A stretch of DNA of 57,530 bases from assembly GCA_016841245.1 (NCBI GenBank), contig JAENZN010000025.1, positions 1 to 57,530 of the forward strand. The letters run 5' to 3'. Source of the stretch: Syntrophomonas sp. GTDB taxonomy: Bacteria; Bacillota; Syntrophomonadia; Syntrophomonadales; Syntrophomonadaceae. The translations under genes and the position numbers were made by a program. A model generated the notes under the pieces. The model was not told where the DNA came from. It worked only from the letters and a program-made list of their open reading frames with translations, and searched no databases. This document shows positions 19,330-28,161 of the stretch, piece by piece; position 1 is the first letter of the stretch, and each line of letters begins with the position of its first letter.

Positions 19330-19632
19330 ATGATATTGAAAGTATTCCTTAACGGTAAGGAACTTGAATTCGCCGAAGGAGGATATGAATATATTTTCCT
19401 TAAGCCTTACCAGAGACATAATAAAGAGACCATAAAAAAGGCGAATGGAGAACTTACCATACAAATGTACGATAATGGGGTGCAGATACGTTCTCTGGTG
19501 ACCAAAGAGGAAGTAGCCACTCTGGTAAACCGGGATGTACTAATAGATCGACCCAACCAGAAGATATATATTCTGGAGTCAGACAGCAAGGTACGACAGA
19601 ATGAAGATGGCAGTGTAGAAATACTGGAATAA
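19330..19632 (+). CDS. Small hypothetical protein at the end of the pyr operon
   Basis: About 100 residues, no signal peptide or membrane helix, mixed charge (KVFLNGKELEF at the start, SVEILE at the end). Not recognised. Two starts are possible: ATG 19330, very close to the AAAGGGG site, or TTG 19336, better spaced at 8 nt. It lies 49 nt after pyrE and before the operon terminator, so it should be co-transcribed with the UMP genes. Function unknown. Confidence 0.6.
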   Translation: MILKVFLNGKELEFAEGGYEYIFLKPYQRHNKETIKKANGELTIQMYDNGVQIRSLVTKEEVATLVNRDVLIDRPNQKIYILESDSKVRQNEDGSVEILE

Positions 19633-19635
19633 AAG

Positions 19636-19672
19636 ATAGCCCGGGTGATATTTTTCACTCCGGGCTATTTTT
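19636..19672 (+). terminator. pyr operon terminator
   Basis: ATAGCCCGGGTGA pairs with TCACTCCGGGCTAT (one mismatch) around a T-rich loop and is followed by a T run, three bases after the last gene. Confidence 0.85.
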
Positions 19673-19674
19673 TA

Positions 19675-19702
19675 ATCCAGTATGCAAGCGATACTGGATT
19701 TT
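19675..19702 (+). terminator. Second, tandem terminator
   Basis: ATCCAGTAT, loop GCAAGCG, ATACTGGAT, then TTTTC. A perfect 9-bp stem immediately after the first terminator. Confidence 0.6.
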
Positions 19703-20028
19703 CAATTTAGCGAACGCATGTAGTCACAAGACCTTGCATGCGAAACTCTAATACTTTTTATAAGTCAAAATGGTGCGGCAGTTAACCAAAAGACTTAGTG
19801 CTTATGAGTAATAAAAATAGCTTATAGGTTAGCTTTCTCAACTAGAACGCATATGATAAAATCATCCATGACAAGAAGGTGAAGCGAGGCTTGGAGGGAA
19901 CAGATGAATCGCAACCTTATAATATTTTTGTGATATACCATAAGATAGAATAAACTATAGGTAAGTGGTATAATTAACCGATAGTAATATTTATTATATA
20001 TTAATCTTATAAGCTCTATATTAATACT

Positions 20029-20108
20029 GAAAAAGAAGTGGATAAAGTCACAAAATCAGATATACTCCCTGTAATAACTGATTTTGTCCCGAGTGGCTTT
20101 TCCACTTT
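20029..20108 (+). ncRNA. Candidate structured small RNA
   Basis: AAAAAGAAGTGGA near 20029 can pair with TTCCACTTTTTT near 20099. Inside lies CAAAATCAG/CTGATTTTG (about 20050-20085). A competing small hairpin AGTGG-CTTTT-CCACT ends in six T residues and looks like a terminator. A TATAAT-like sequence lies ~60 bp upstream. No downstream plus-strand gene exists, so if expressed it would be a stand-alone RNA. Speculative. Confidence 0.3.
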
Positions 20109-20118
20109 TTTAATGTGG

Positions 20119-20164
20119 GACACGGAGATACCCTGCCGGGCACACGGCAGGGTATCTCTGTGTC
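20119..20164. repeat. Long palindromic hairpin element
   Basis: GACACGGAGATACCCTGCC and its complement (one wobble) enclose GGGCACAC, a 19-bp stem. It could also terminate rqcH transcription from the minus strand. The GACACGG start recalls the 22634 element. Confidence 0.65.
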
Positions 20165-20266
20165 TCAATATATACGAAGAATACTTGCGGGAGTGAAATT
20201 TCACCCGGGTGAGGAGACGACTAATAAATAAGACTCTATGAACTGCTCAATAATATCATTAAAGGA

Positions 20267-22042
20267 TTATTGCTCTTTGAGTTCAGATTCCAGGAGGGTC
20301 TTAATCCGGGCTTCCTGGGGATTCACCAGTATGGTCCAATAGTTTTCATAGATGACCATTCCCGGTCTGGCTCCCCCGGGTTTTTTCACATTGGATCTGA
20401 ATGTATAATCTACTTCTACCTTTTCCGATTGTTCTGCTTTACTATAATGAGCGGCCAGCAAGGCTGCCTCTTCCAGTGTTGCATCTGGTACATCATGTAT
20501 CGATCTCATATGCTTCGAGAGTTTAACTATTACGTGAGTCCCGGGTATATTCTTGGTGTGCAGCCACAGGTCACTGCGTTCCGCAACTTTTAGACTTAGA
20601 AGATCATTCTGACGATTATTGCGGCCCACCAGGATCTCCAGGCCATCAGAAGACATAAACTTGCGAGGTATACTTCTGGCCTGCCTGGAGCGTTTGTTAG
20701 TCTGGCTTTTAACGTATTTTTCGTTTTCCAGCTCTTCAATGATCTCATCAATTGCGGCTGGTGATTCTGCCTGCTGTAAAGCTACCAATATGGATTCCAG
20801 GTAATCAATTTCTTCCTGGTTCCTGGCCATTAAAGCTTCCAGATGTTTAATGGCCTTGCGGCTCTTATTATAGACTTTAAAATACTTCTGGGCATTCTGC
20901 ACTGGCGTGTACCGGGGATCCAGATCAATATTCACCTGTTCGCCAGTGTAAAAATCATCTAAAACTGCAATGGTGTCCCCTTTTTTAAATTGGTGGGAAT
21001 ATGCGGTAATAAGTTCTCCCCAAAGGCGATATTGCTCGCTTTCTTTGGCCTTGCTAAGGTCTCCGCTTTGAAAAAATTGTTTTTTATAAGCTTTATCAAG
21101 AATTATTTTTATGTTGCGAGAAAGGTTGGTTTTCATAGATTCCAGGCGCAGGTAATCGAGCTTTGCAGTATAGAAGGTATCACAGGCAGTATTAAAGGAA
21201 TCCGAAATTTTATAGGTACCTGAGGCAGGCAGATAAGGGCAGAACTCCACAGGACGGTTTTCCTGGTAGAGTATGGAGGGCTTGGTTTTGCCTGTACTTA
21301 CATCGATTAATAATGCCTTTAGTCTGCGATACATGGTAGTGAATTCATATTCACCGCACTCTTCAACCGCTATATTTGGATTCAGACCAGCAGACAAGCA
21401 AATTTCTCTGGCCGCGAAGGGGCTTATGCCGGTACAGGTCTGGAAAAGGGCGGAAGATAAAGTTTTATTATTATCCTGCTGCCAGATTTTTTGAACCAAG
21501 GCTTCATAGTCGACCTCTAACGGGTTAAGTTTATTCTGAGAAGGTGGGTCAATGTATTCTTTGCCAGGCAGGACTTCACGGTAGGAACTGAGGTCACTGC
21601 CGTATCTTTTAATAGCATCCAGTATAATTCTGGTCTCAGGGTTTATAAGTATTATGTTGGAATGGCGGCCCATAAACTCGCATACCAATACTTTGCTTTT
21701 CCATTCCCGGAATTCGTTCAGAGCTTCAATATCTATATGGACTATTCGTTCAAAACCAACTTGCCGGATACTCTTTATTTTACCACCTTCCAGGTATTTT
21801 CTTAACAGCATACAAAAACTGGGGGGAACTTTGGGATTGGGTTTTCTGGCTTCAGTTATATGCATGCGTGACCAGCGTGCATTAGCAGACAATAAAAGAC
21901 GATGAGTTCCTATTTTGGGATGCCGGGTGGTTAATAGGAGCTCGTCCTTTTCTGGCTGATGTATTTTATCAATGCGGGCGTCCAGCAGCCTCGAATTTAA
22001 TTCCTCTACCAGAGCTTTAATAGCTATACCATCAAAAGGCAT
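20267..22042 (-). CDS. rqcH: Ribosome quality-control factor RqcH (NFACT family)
   Basis: Binds stalled 50S subunits carrying peptidyl-tRNA and adds C-terminal alanine tails that mark the nascent chain for degradation. 591 residues from the ATG at 22042, chosen for AAAGGAGG 7 nt upstream; the open frame runs further but has no ribosome site. NFACT-N begins MPFDGIAIKALVEEL and contains IHQPEKDELLL. A coiled coil spans ~385-450, and the C-terminal NFACT-R domain has GLEILVGRNNRQND, DLWLHTKNIPGTHV and NVKKPGGARPGMV. Corresponds to B. subtilis yloA, which also follows the pyr cluster region. Confidence 0.92.
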   Translation of the reverse strand: MPFDGIAIKALVEELNSRLLDARIDKIHQPEKDELLLTTRHPKIGTHRLLLSANARWSRMHITEARKPNPKVPPSFCMLLRKYLEGGKIKSIRQVGFERIVHIDIEALNEFREWKSKVLVCEFMGRHSNIILINPETRIILDAIKRYGSDLSSYREVLPGKEYIDPPSQNKLNPLEVDYEALVQKIWQQDNNKTLSSALFQTCTGISPFAAREICLSAGLNPNIAVEECGEYEFTTMYRRLKALLIDVSTGKTKPSILYQENRPVEFCPYLPASGTYKISDSFNTACDTFYTAKLDYLRLESMKTNLSRNIKIILDKAYKKQFFQSGDLSKAKESEQYRLWGELITAYSHQFKKGDTIAVLDDFYTGEQVNIDLDPRYTPVQNAQKYFKVYNKSRKAIKHLEALMARNQEEIDYLESILVALQQAESPAAIDEIIEELENEKYVKSQTNKRSRQARSIPRKFMSSDGLEILVGRNNRQNDLLSLKVAERSDLWLHTKNIPGTHVIVKLSKHMRSIHDVPDATLEEAALLAAHYSKAEQSEKVEVDYTFRSNVKKPGGARPGMVIYENYWTILVNPQEARIKTLLESELKEQ

Positions 22043-22193
22043 AATGAAACCTCCTTTAACAAGCACAAGTATATCATTTAAGTACAATAGCGTAAAATAA
22101 GTACAGGAGTTAGTGCAAAATATTCTGGAAATTAGAGGAGTTAGCATATTAGGGAGCGAAGAAAAATACAGGCATAGTAATGAGGTGAGTGAT

Positions 22194-22625
22194 ATGTCTC
22201 AGGAAGTAGCTGCGATATATTCGGGTATTCTTCAACAGGTAGTAGGGCTGGAAAAGTCTAAAAAAGAATTGAGTAAGCAGATATTAATCAGCAAGGATAA
22301 TAAGAAAAAAATCGGGCTAATTTATAAATTTTTAGACTTTGAGCTTAATAAACATGAGTTGTTTGAACAGGCTGCGGTAATAGCACTTAATAACCGGGAA
22401 AAGTTTGTGATATCTCACCTTGGATGCTTATATGAACCTTTTGGTAATGGGGATTTGATAGATAAAATTCGTAAAGAGATAGCTTATACCAGAAGATTTA
22501 TGCAGGTTACGAAAAAAGCTCAATCAGAACGGGAATCGATTAGTTTTGCTGAGCGCAGGATGGTCCAGGAGATAAGTAAATATGTGCTGGCTCAATGCAG
22601 GATTTATATGCAGCTGCATATATAG
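22194..22625 (+). CDS. Hypothetical protein, 143 aa
   Basis: Unrecognised, mostly helical and charged cytoplasmic protein. A leading helix (IYSGILQQVVGLEKSKKELS) is followed by a middle segment with KFLDFELNKHELFEQ and a basic C-terminal half (KIRKEIAYTRRFMQVTKKAQ). ATG 22194 is chosen for GAGGTG 6 nt upstream; an in-frame GTG at 22113 is poorly spaced. Divergent from rqcH. A palindromic repeat begins 8 nt after its stop. Confidence 0.6.
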   Translation: MSQEVAAIYSGILQQVVGLEKSKKELSKQILISKDNKKKIGLIYKFLDFELNKHELFEQAAVIALNNREKFVISHLGCLYEPFGNGDLIDKIRKEIAYTRRFMQVTKKAQSERESISFAERRMVQEISKYVLAQCRIYMQLHI

Positions 22626-22633
22626 TGGTATAA

Positions 22634-22668
22634 GGGACACGGGGACAGGTTTCTTATCTCCGTGTCCC
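22634..22668. repeat. GGGACACGG palindromic repeat between convergent genes
   Basis: GGGACACGGGGA and TCTCCGTGTCCC (one mismatch) enclose a T-rich loop; flanking TCACAC abuts the uspA stop. The sequence ACACGGGGACAGGTTTCTT resembles the ends of the transposase element at 43771 (ACACGGGGACGGTTCTTTT), so it is probably a diverged member of that family. Confidence 0.65.
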
Positions 22669-22674
22669 GTGTGA

Positions 22675-23109
22675 CTATTTTACAATTAGTACCGGGATAT
22701 CCACCAGTCTGGTAACCCGGTCAGAAACGCTGCCCAGAGTTAGTTCCTGGAATTTATTTAACTTTCTGCTGCCCATGATAATGATATCATAGGTACCATC
22801 GTTTTCAACTACATCCAGAATTAGTGACGAAGGTTCACCGCCGGCTCTTTTCAAATGTGGATGAACTCCCTTTTCAACCATAATATCTTCATATTTTTGC
22901 AGTAATTCCAGAGAATCCCCCCGCAGTTCATCGAGTTTATCCTGATTGTGAAGTTTAGTAATGTCTACTTTGGAGCTATCGTATACGTTGAGCAAAACCA
23001 AATTCTTTATTACCCCTGCAGCTGCCAAATCGGCAGCTTTCGATACGGCGCGCAGAGACTGTTCTGAATCATCGATCGGTACCAATGCTTTATTGAAAAT
23101 TATTTCCAT
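22675..23109 (-). CDS. Universal stress protein (UspA family)
   Basis: Soluble nucleotide-binding-fold stress protein of 144 residues, a single Usp domain. ALVPIDDSEQSLRAV at the N-terminus and IIIMGSRKLNKFQ with TLGSVSDRV at the C-terminus align with the ATP-binding G-x2-G-x9-G-S motif. The second glycine is replaced by Lys (MGSRK), so ATP binding is uncertain. ATG with AAAGGAGATTGAGC upstream. Specific role unknown. Confidence 0.88.
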   Translation of the reverse strand: MEIIFNKALVPIDDSEQSLRAVSKAADLAAAGVIKNLVLLNVYDSSKVDITKLHNQDKLDELRGDSLELLQKYEDIMVEKGVHPHLKRAGGEPSSLILDVVENDGTYDIIIMGSRKLNKFQELTLGSVSDRVTRLVDIPVLIVK

Positions 23110-23228
23110 ATGCTCAATCTCCTTTATAATATATTTATTATAATAATCTTTTTTGATTATATCAAATCTTGACTCTACTCACAAAATATATAAAACTATT
23201 TTCTAACAGAATGATGGAGGTAACATAT

Positions 23229-24029
23229 ATGACCCAAAAAATAAAAGTAATCGTAACCGGTGCCCTGGGGAAAATGGGCAGAGAAACCCTTAAAGCGGTG
23301 GAAGAAGACAACGAATTGATACTGATAGGTGCGGTAGACGTGAAATCCAATGGCGAAAGTGTATCCGAACTTACCGGGTTGACCGGAGTTGACATTCAAT
23401 TAGAAAAGGATTTGGAAAAAATACTTGAAAGGGAAAAAGCCGATGTAATGGTCGATTTTACTAACCCCCAGGCAGTATTTAATAATGCTAGAATAACCCT
23501 GCAGAAGGGTGTTGCATGTGTGATAGGAACTACCGGGCTTAATGAAATAGAATTGAAGCAATTGGATAGAATTGCCGCGGAAAACCAAACCGGTGCTGCA
23601 GTAATACCCAACTTTGCTATTGGAGCAGTTCTAATGATGAAATTTGCCCGTGAAGCAGCAGTTTATTTTCCTGATGTTGAAATTATTGAACTGCATCATG
23701 ATCAAAAGATGGATGCTCCATCGGGTACAGCTATTAAGACAGCGGAGATGATAAACCAAACTCGAGCATCACGTCCACCTAAAAGCATCCGGGAATTTGA
23801 GAAAATTCCGGGATGCCGAGGCGGGGATATGGAACAGATTAGAATACACAGTGTTAGACTGCCAGGCTTCATTGCCCATCAGGAAGTAATATTTGGGGGG
23901 GTTGGACAAAGTCTTAAGATAAGACATGATTCTATTGACCGGGTAGGATTTATGCCCGGAGTAATAATGGTTATAAAGAAGATGCCGCAGATAAAAGGTC
24001 TGGTATACGGTATGGATAACCTGATGTAA
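23229..24029 (+). CDS. dapB: 4-hydroxy-tetrahydrodipicolinate reductase
   Basis: NAD(P)H-dependent second step of the diaminopimelate/lysine branch. 266 residues from the ATG at 23229 (GGAGG 8 nt upstream). N-terminal nucleotide-binding VTGALGKMGRET, IGTTGL, and the catalytic region ELHHDQKMDAPSGTA with the HH pair and Lys. Placed upstream of the dipicolinate and aspartate-pathway genes, but separated from them by 241 bp containing a long hairpin and a possible sporulation promoter. Confidence 0.95.
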   Translation: MTQKIKVIVTGALGKMGRETLKAVEEDNELILIGAVDVKSNGESVSELTGLTGVDIQLEKDLEKILEREKADVMVDFTNPQAVFNNARITLQKGVACVIGTTGLNEIELKQLDRIAAENQTGAAVIPNFAIGAVLMMKFAREAAVYFPDVEIIELHHDQKMDAPSGTAIKTAEMINQTRASRPPKSIREFEKIPGCRGGDMEQIRIHSVRLPGFIAHQEVIFGGVGQSLKIRHDSIDRVGFMPGVIMVIKKMPQIKGLVYGMDNLM

Positions 24030-24047
24030 TTTACTTCAGAAGTTCCC

Positions 24048-24123
24048 GGAGTCAGGCACTAACTTGCTAACTTATGTACGTGCAAACTTTAAAGTATAAG
24101 TTAGCAAGTTAGTGCCTGACTCC
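24048..24123. repeat. 28-bp perfect inverted repeat
   Basis: Arms 24048-24075 and 24096-24123 are exact complements, starting GGAGTCAGGCACTAACTTGC, with a 20-nt spacer. It stands 18 bp after dapB. GTCAGGC...CTAAC recurs in the hairpin at 48621-48683, so this is a second family of mobile-type palindromes. It may also terminate dapB transcription. Confidence 0.8.
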
Positions 24124-24189
24124 ATTCTTTCTTTGATCTCCCCTACTATCCACCAAAGGGTTCTGACTTCCGACATCCATTCAGACAGG

Positions 24190-24218
24190 CACCACATCTG
24201 GGAAGAATACATATAATG
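24190..24218 (+). promoter_or_regulatory. Candidate sigma-K-like promoter for dpaA
   Basis: CACC (24190-24193), 16-bp spacer, CATATAATG (24210-24218). It resembles the mother-cell sigma-K pattern (AC-rich -35, CATA..TA -10) and lies 53 bp before dpaA, whose B. subtilis counterpart is sigma-K dependent. Imperfect match. Confidence 0.35.
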
Positions 24219-24270
24219 CTATTAATTTTGTAGATAAATTGCAAATTGACAGCCTGAAGGAGGAAAAGAA

Positions 24271-25179
24271 TTGAGCTCGGTGCTTTCTGGCATAAAAATT
24301 GCCATTATCGGTGGGGATGATAGAGAGTTAATTCTGACTGCTGAGCTGGTGAAAATGGGTGCAACAGTGACAGTAGCAGGATTTCCCCAGGAAATGGTAG
24401 GCCATGGAGCTTTTGTAGTTAATACGGTGATGGAAGCATGTAAAGATGCAGAAGTAGTCATTATGCCCCTGCCGGGCACTAATGAACAGCGAATGGTCAG
24501 GGCCATATATGCTGATAATATCCTGGAGCTGACTCAAGAAGCTGTATCAAGCCTGGCAGATAATGCGCTGGTTATTATTGGCTCAGCCCGGCAATTTCTT
24601 AAGGACTGGGCTGCGATGTACAATTTTACACTGCTGGAAATTGGTGAAATGGATGAACTGGCTATATTGAATTCAATACCATCGGCCGAAGGGGCCCTTC
24701 AGATTGCTATGGAAGAAACCAGGATTACTATTCACAGAAGTCAAACCTGTATATTAGGATTCGGCAGGGTGGGGATCACTCTTGCTAGATTACTTAAAGC
24801 GATGGGATCAGAAGTTACTATCGTAGCCCGCAATCGAGGACAATTAGCCCGGGCCTATGAGATGGGGTGCAGGAAAGCAGAATACAGTGATCTAAACCAG
24901 ATTATGAATTATGTGGATATTGTATTTAATACTGTGCCCAGTATGGTACTAAGCAGAGAAGTATTAAAACACGCCAGGCAGGAGACGGTGGTAATAGACC
25001 TTGCCAGCCAACCCGGGGGTACCGATTTTGAAGCAGCCAATAATTTTGGTATTAAAGCCATATTAGCACCAGGCCTGCCAGGAAAAGTTGCTCCCATATC
25101 TTCCGGGAAGATACTGGCGGAAGTTATTCCAATTATTATCATCAATGAGCTTAGCAGAATTGATCAAGATCTATTGTAA
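24271..25179 (+). CDS. dpaA: Dipicolinate synthase subunit A
   Basis: With DpaB converts dihydrodipicolinate to dipicolinic acid, the spore-core chelator (SpoVFA of Bacillus). 302 residues. N-terminal domain with IAIIGGDDREL, then a Rossmann NAD(P) domain with CILGFGRVGITLARLL (~165-180) and FNTVPSMV, DLASQPGGTDF and PGLPGKVAP. TTG start with AAGGAGG upstream. Its presence indicates sporulation ability or recent ancestry. Confidence 0.95.
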   Translation: MSSVLSGIKIAIIGGDDRELILTAELVKMGATVTVAGFPQEMVGHGAFVVNTVMEACKDAEVVIMPLPGTNEQRMVRAIYADNILELTQEAVSSLADNALVIIGSARQFLKDWAAMYNFTLLEIGEMDELAILNSIPSAEGALQIAMEETRITIHRSQTCILGFGRVGITLARLLKAMGSEVTIVARNRGQLARAYEMGCRKAEYSDLNQIMNYVDIVFNTVPSMVLSREVLKHARQETVVIDLASQPGGTDFEAANNFGIKAILAPGLPGKVAPISSGKILAEVIPIIIINELSRIDQDLL

Positions 25180-25201
25180 AGTTCCGAGGGAGGTGTGAAA
25201 A

Positions 25202-25807
25202 GTGCTGGAAGTCCAAAGAGACCGGTTAACGGGGGTCCGGATAGGGGTGGTTCTGACCGGTTCGCACTGTACGATCCCCGACGTTTTACCCCAGATTAAA
25301 ATTCTGAAGGAGCAGGGAGCGGAAATATTTCCTATATTTTCATATACGGTAGACCAAATTGATAACCGATTTTATAATGTGGATGATCTAAAAGAGAAGA
25401 TAAAAGAGATAAGCGAAAAACCAATTATTAATACTATTGTGGGAGCCGAACCGATTGGCCCTGGTCAGCTGTTAGACATAGTAGTGGTAATACCAGCTAC
25501 AGGAAATACCATAGCTAAGCTTGCTAATGGAATTGTGGATACACCTGCATTGATGGCTGTCAAAGCCCATTTGCGAAACCAGCGACCGGTAGTCATTGGG
25601 ATATCAACCAATGATGCATTGAGTATTAATGGTAAAAATATTGGACTGCTGCTCAATATGAAAAATATCTATTTCGTTCCTTTTCGGCAGGACAGTCCGT
25701 TAACCAAGGCTAATTCGGTTATTGCGGTCATGGACTATGTTACTGATACCATAGTTTGTGCCTTGCAAGGGAAACAAATTCAGCCCGTGCTTCTTGGGCC
25801 AGCCTAG
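25202..25807 (+). CDS. dpaB: Dipicolinate synthase subunit B
   Basis: Flavoprotein-fold partner of DpaA (SpoVFB). 201 residues with GVVLTGSHCT at the nucleotide site, IPATGNTIAKLANGI and VIGISTNDALS. GTG start with GAGGGAGGTG upstream, 22 nt after dpaA. In Firmicutes the pair heads the aspartate-pathway genes exactly as here. Confidence 0.95.
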   Translation: MLEVQRDRLTGVRIGVVLTGSHCTIPDVLPQIKILKEQGAEIFPIFSYTVDQIDNRFYNVDDLKEKIKEISEKPIINTIVGAEPIGPGQLLDIVVVIPATGNTIAKLANGIVDTPALMAVKAHLRNQRPVVIGISTNDALSINGKNIGLLLNMKNIYFVPFRQDSPLTKANSVIAVMDYVTDTIVCALQGKQIQPVLLGPA

Positions 25808-25873
25808 TTTCTTGAGACCAGGTAAAATATTATGTTACAATAATCCATAGAGTTTTTGCAGGAGGTAATCGAT

Positions 25874-26893
25874 GTGGCAGCAGAAGTAAGATTAGCAGTA
25901 GTAGGATCAACTGGCGCGGTGGGCCAGGAAATGTTAAAGATACTTGAAGAAAGAGATTTTCCGGTAAAAGAGCTGATATGTCTGGCTGATCCGCGTGAGG
26001 CAGGAACGAAGGTTTCCTTTAAAGGTGAGCAATACACGGTAGAGGGAGCCAGCCCGGAAGCATTTGAAAGGGCAGACATAGCCTTATTTGCAGTAGGAAC
26101 AGATATCAGCAAATTACTGGCACCGGAAGCAGTTAAGAATAACTGTGTAGTGATTGACAACAGTTACGCATTCAGGCTGGATAAGGATGTGCCGCTGGTG
26201 GTTCCTGAGGTAAATGCGGCAGATATTAAACTGCATCAGGGAATAATAGCCAATCCCAATTGTTCTACCATTATAATGGCGGTTGCTATTAATCCGATCC
26301 ATCAAGCAGCACGACTGAAAAGAGTTGTGGTTTCCACGTACCAGGCGGTATCAGGTGCTGGCAAAGCAGGCCTGGATGAGCTGGACCAACATATATTAGC
26401 GGCTATGCAGGGGACTGAACCCAAAATGGAAGTTTTTCAGTATCCGATAGCTTTTAATCTTATTCCCCATATAGATGAATTTGTGGACCAAGGTTATACC
26501 AGGGAAGAAATGAAAATGGTCTGGGAGACCAGGAAGATCATGCATGAACCAGACCTAAAAATAGCCGCAACGGCAGTAAGAGTACCGGTTTACAGGAGCC
26601 ATTCGGAATCCATTAATTTGGAAACAGAAAAACCTCTCAGCGTGGATGAAGTAAAAAGCATATTGGGCAGGGCGCCGGGGATAATAGTTCAGGACGATCC
26701 GGATTCCAAAATCTATCCCATGCCATTATATTCATCCAATAAAGATCAGGTCTTTGTGGGTAGAATACGAAAAGATATTTCACTGGCAGACAATGGTATT
26801 GTAATCTGGGTGGCCGCCGACCAGATCAGAAAGGGTGCCGCAACTAACGCCATTCAGATTGCTGAAATAGCCGTTAAAGAAAACCTATATTAA
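25874..26893 (+). CDS. asd: Aspartate-semialdehyde dehydrogenase
   Basis: Reduces aspartyl phosphate to aspartate semialdehyde, the branch point to lysine, DAP, dipicolinate, threonine and methionine. 339 residues from the GTG at 25874, 8 nt after GGAGG. GSTGAVGQEML nucleotide loop, catalytic Cys130 (ANPNCSTI), and a substrate-binding region with QAVSGAGKAG. An upstream TTG at 25856 lies before the ribosome site and is rejected. Confidence 0.95.
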   Translation: MAAEVRLAVVGSTGAVGQEMLKILEERDFPVKELICLADPREAGTKVSFKGEQYTVEGASPEAFERADIALFAVGTDISKLLAPEAVKNNCVVIDNSYAFRLDKDVPLVVPEVNAADIKLHQGIIANPNCSTIIMAVAINPIHQAARLKRVVVSTYQAVSGAGKAGLDELDQHILAAMQGTEPKMEVFQYPIAFNLIPHIDEFVDQGYTREEMKMVWETRKIMHEPDLKIAATAVRVPVYRSHSESINLETEKPLSVDEVKSILGRAPGIIVQDDPDSKIYPMPLYSSNKDQVFVGRIRKDISLADNGIVIWVAADQIRKGAATNAIQIAEIAVKENLY

Positions 26894-26914
26894 AACAAGT
26901 TAGGTGGGAAGATA

Positions 26915-28144
26915 GTGAAGATTGCTGTGCAAAAGTACGGGGGAACTTCGCTGGCAACACCGGAGCTTCGCAGCAGGGTATGTGATATTATATCTGATGC
27001 AATTAATGACGACTATAGAGTAGTGGTGGTTGTGTCAGCTATAGGAAGACAAAACGATCCTTATGCTACCGACACTTTCATCAACCTGATTAAACAGGTC
27101 AATCCTAATCCTCACCCACGGGAAATGGATTTAATAATGTCCTGTGGGGAGATGATATCGGGAATTGTTTTATCCAATCAATTATGTGCCCGGGGTATCG
27201 CTTCAACTTTTTTAACCGGGGAACAGTCGGGTTTAGTTACTGATGGCAACTATGGTAATGCCCATATATTATATGTAAACCCCAAGAACATAATGCGATG
27301 CCTGGAAGCAGGTCTGGTACCTGTTGTAGCAGGATTTCAGGGTGTAGGTGAGAATGGCGAGCTTACCACCCTGGGGCGTGGAGGAAGCGACACTACTGCC
27401 AGTGCCCTGGGAGTGGCATTAAATGCCAACTATATTGATATTTTTACGGATGTGGATGGGATTATGACTGCCGATCCACGTATTGTGGATGATGCCAGGC
27501 TGATAAATGACATAACCTACAATGAAATATGTCAGATGGCGAGAGAAGGTGCCAAAGTAGTCCACCCGCGAGCCATAGAAATAGCTATGCAAAGAGGTAT
27601 ACCCCTGAGAATAAGATCCACCTTCTCAGATTCTCCCGGTACACTGGTAAGAAACCGAATAGACAGCGAAAGTGATGTAGTTAGTATTATCAGGGATATG
27701 CTTATTACAGGAATAACCCACAGTTCGAATATAGCTCAGATAAAAATCAATGTTGCCAAACTTCAACATCCCAGGGGGATTCAACTAAAAATATTTAAGG
27801 CTATGGCAGAGGCGGGAATAAGTGTTGATTTCATCAATGTTCAGCCTGAATTGATTATGTTCACAGTTGCTGATGAACAAGCTGAACAGGCCGAGCTGGT
27901 ATTAAAAAATATTGACATTTTCCCGGTTATTGAATTTAATTGTGCTAAGGTGGCTGTGGTCGGAGCAGCCATGACAGGAATACCAGGCGTTATGGCCCGG
28001 GTGGTTGAGGCACTCGACCAGTATGATATACCGATATTGCAATCGGGGGACTCATATACCAATATATGGTGTCTGGTTAATAAGGATCATATGAAATTGG
28101 CAGTAAAAGCCCTGCACGATCAATTTGAACTGGGGAAGAAATAA
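26915..28144 (+). CDS. dapG: Aspartate kinase, DapG type
   Basis: Phosphorylates aspartate, first step of the pathway. 409 residues. Kinase domain with KYGGTSLA at the N-terminus, TLGRGGSDTTA and FTDVDGIMTADPR; two C-terminal ACT regulatory domains (~270-400). GTG start. Position between asd and dapA matches B. subtilis dapG, the isoenzyme inhibited by diaminopimelate; the allosteric effector is inferred from synteny only. Confidence 0.93.
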   Translation: MKIAVQKYGGTSLATPELRSRVCDIISDAINDDYRVVVVVSAIGRQNDPYATDTFINLIKQVNPNPHPREMDLIMSCGEMISGIVLSNQLCARGIASTFLTGEQSGLVTDGNYGNAHILYVNPKNIMRCLEAGLVPVVAGFQGVGENGELTTLGRGGSDTTASALGVALNANYIDIFTDVDGIMTADPRIVDDARLINDITYNEICQMAREGAKVVHPRAIEIAMQRGIPLRIRSTFSDSPGTLVRNRIDSESDVVSIIRDMLITGITHSSNIAQIKINVAKLQHPRGIQLKIFKAMAEAGISVDFINVQPELIMFTVADEQAEQAELVLKNIDIFPVIEFNCAKVAVVGAAMTGIPGVMARVVEALDQYDIPILQSGDSYTNIWCLVNKDHMKLAVKALHDQFELGKK

Positions 28145-28161
28145 AAGGTGGTGGAGAATTC

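Larger units (their letters stand above)
19703..20266. other. Long intergenic region without a recognised gene
   Basis: About 560 bp between the convergent pyr operon and rqcH. No frame with a ribosome site is seen. It holds a GGTATAAT -10-like sequence (19967-19974), the nested stem-loops at 20029-20108 and a long hairpin at 20119-20164. A short perfect palindrome GTGAAATTTCAC lies near 20193-20204. Confidence 0.5.

Noticed and set aside
22043-22147. 35-codon extension of rqcH
   Set aside because: No ribosome site upstream, whereas ATG 22042 has AAAGGAGG at 7 nt and starts with the conserved MPFDGI.
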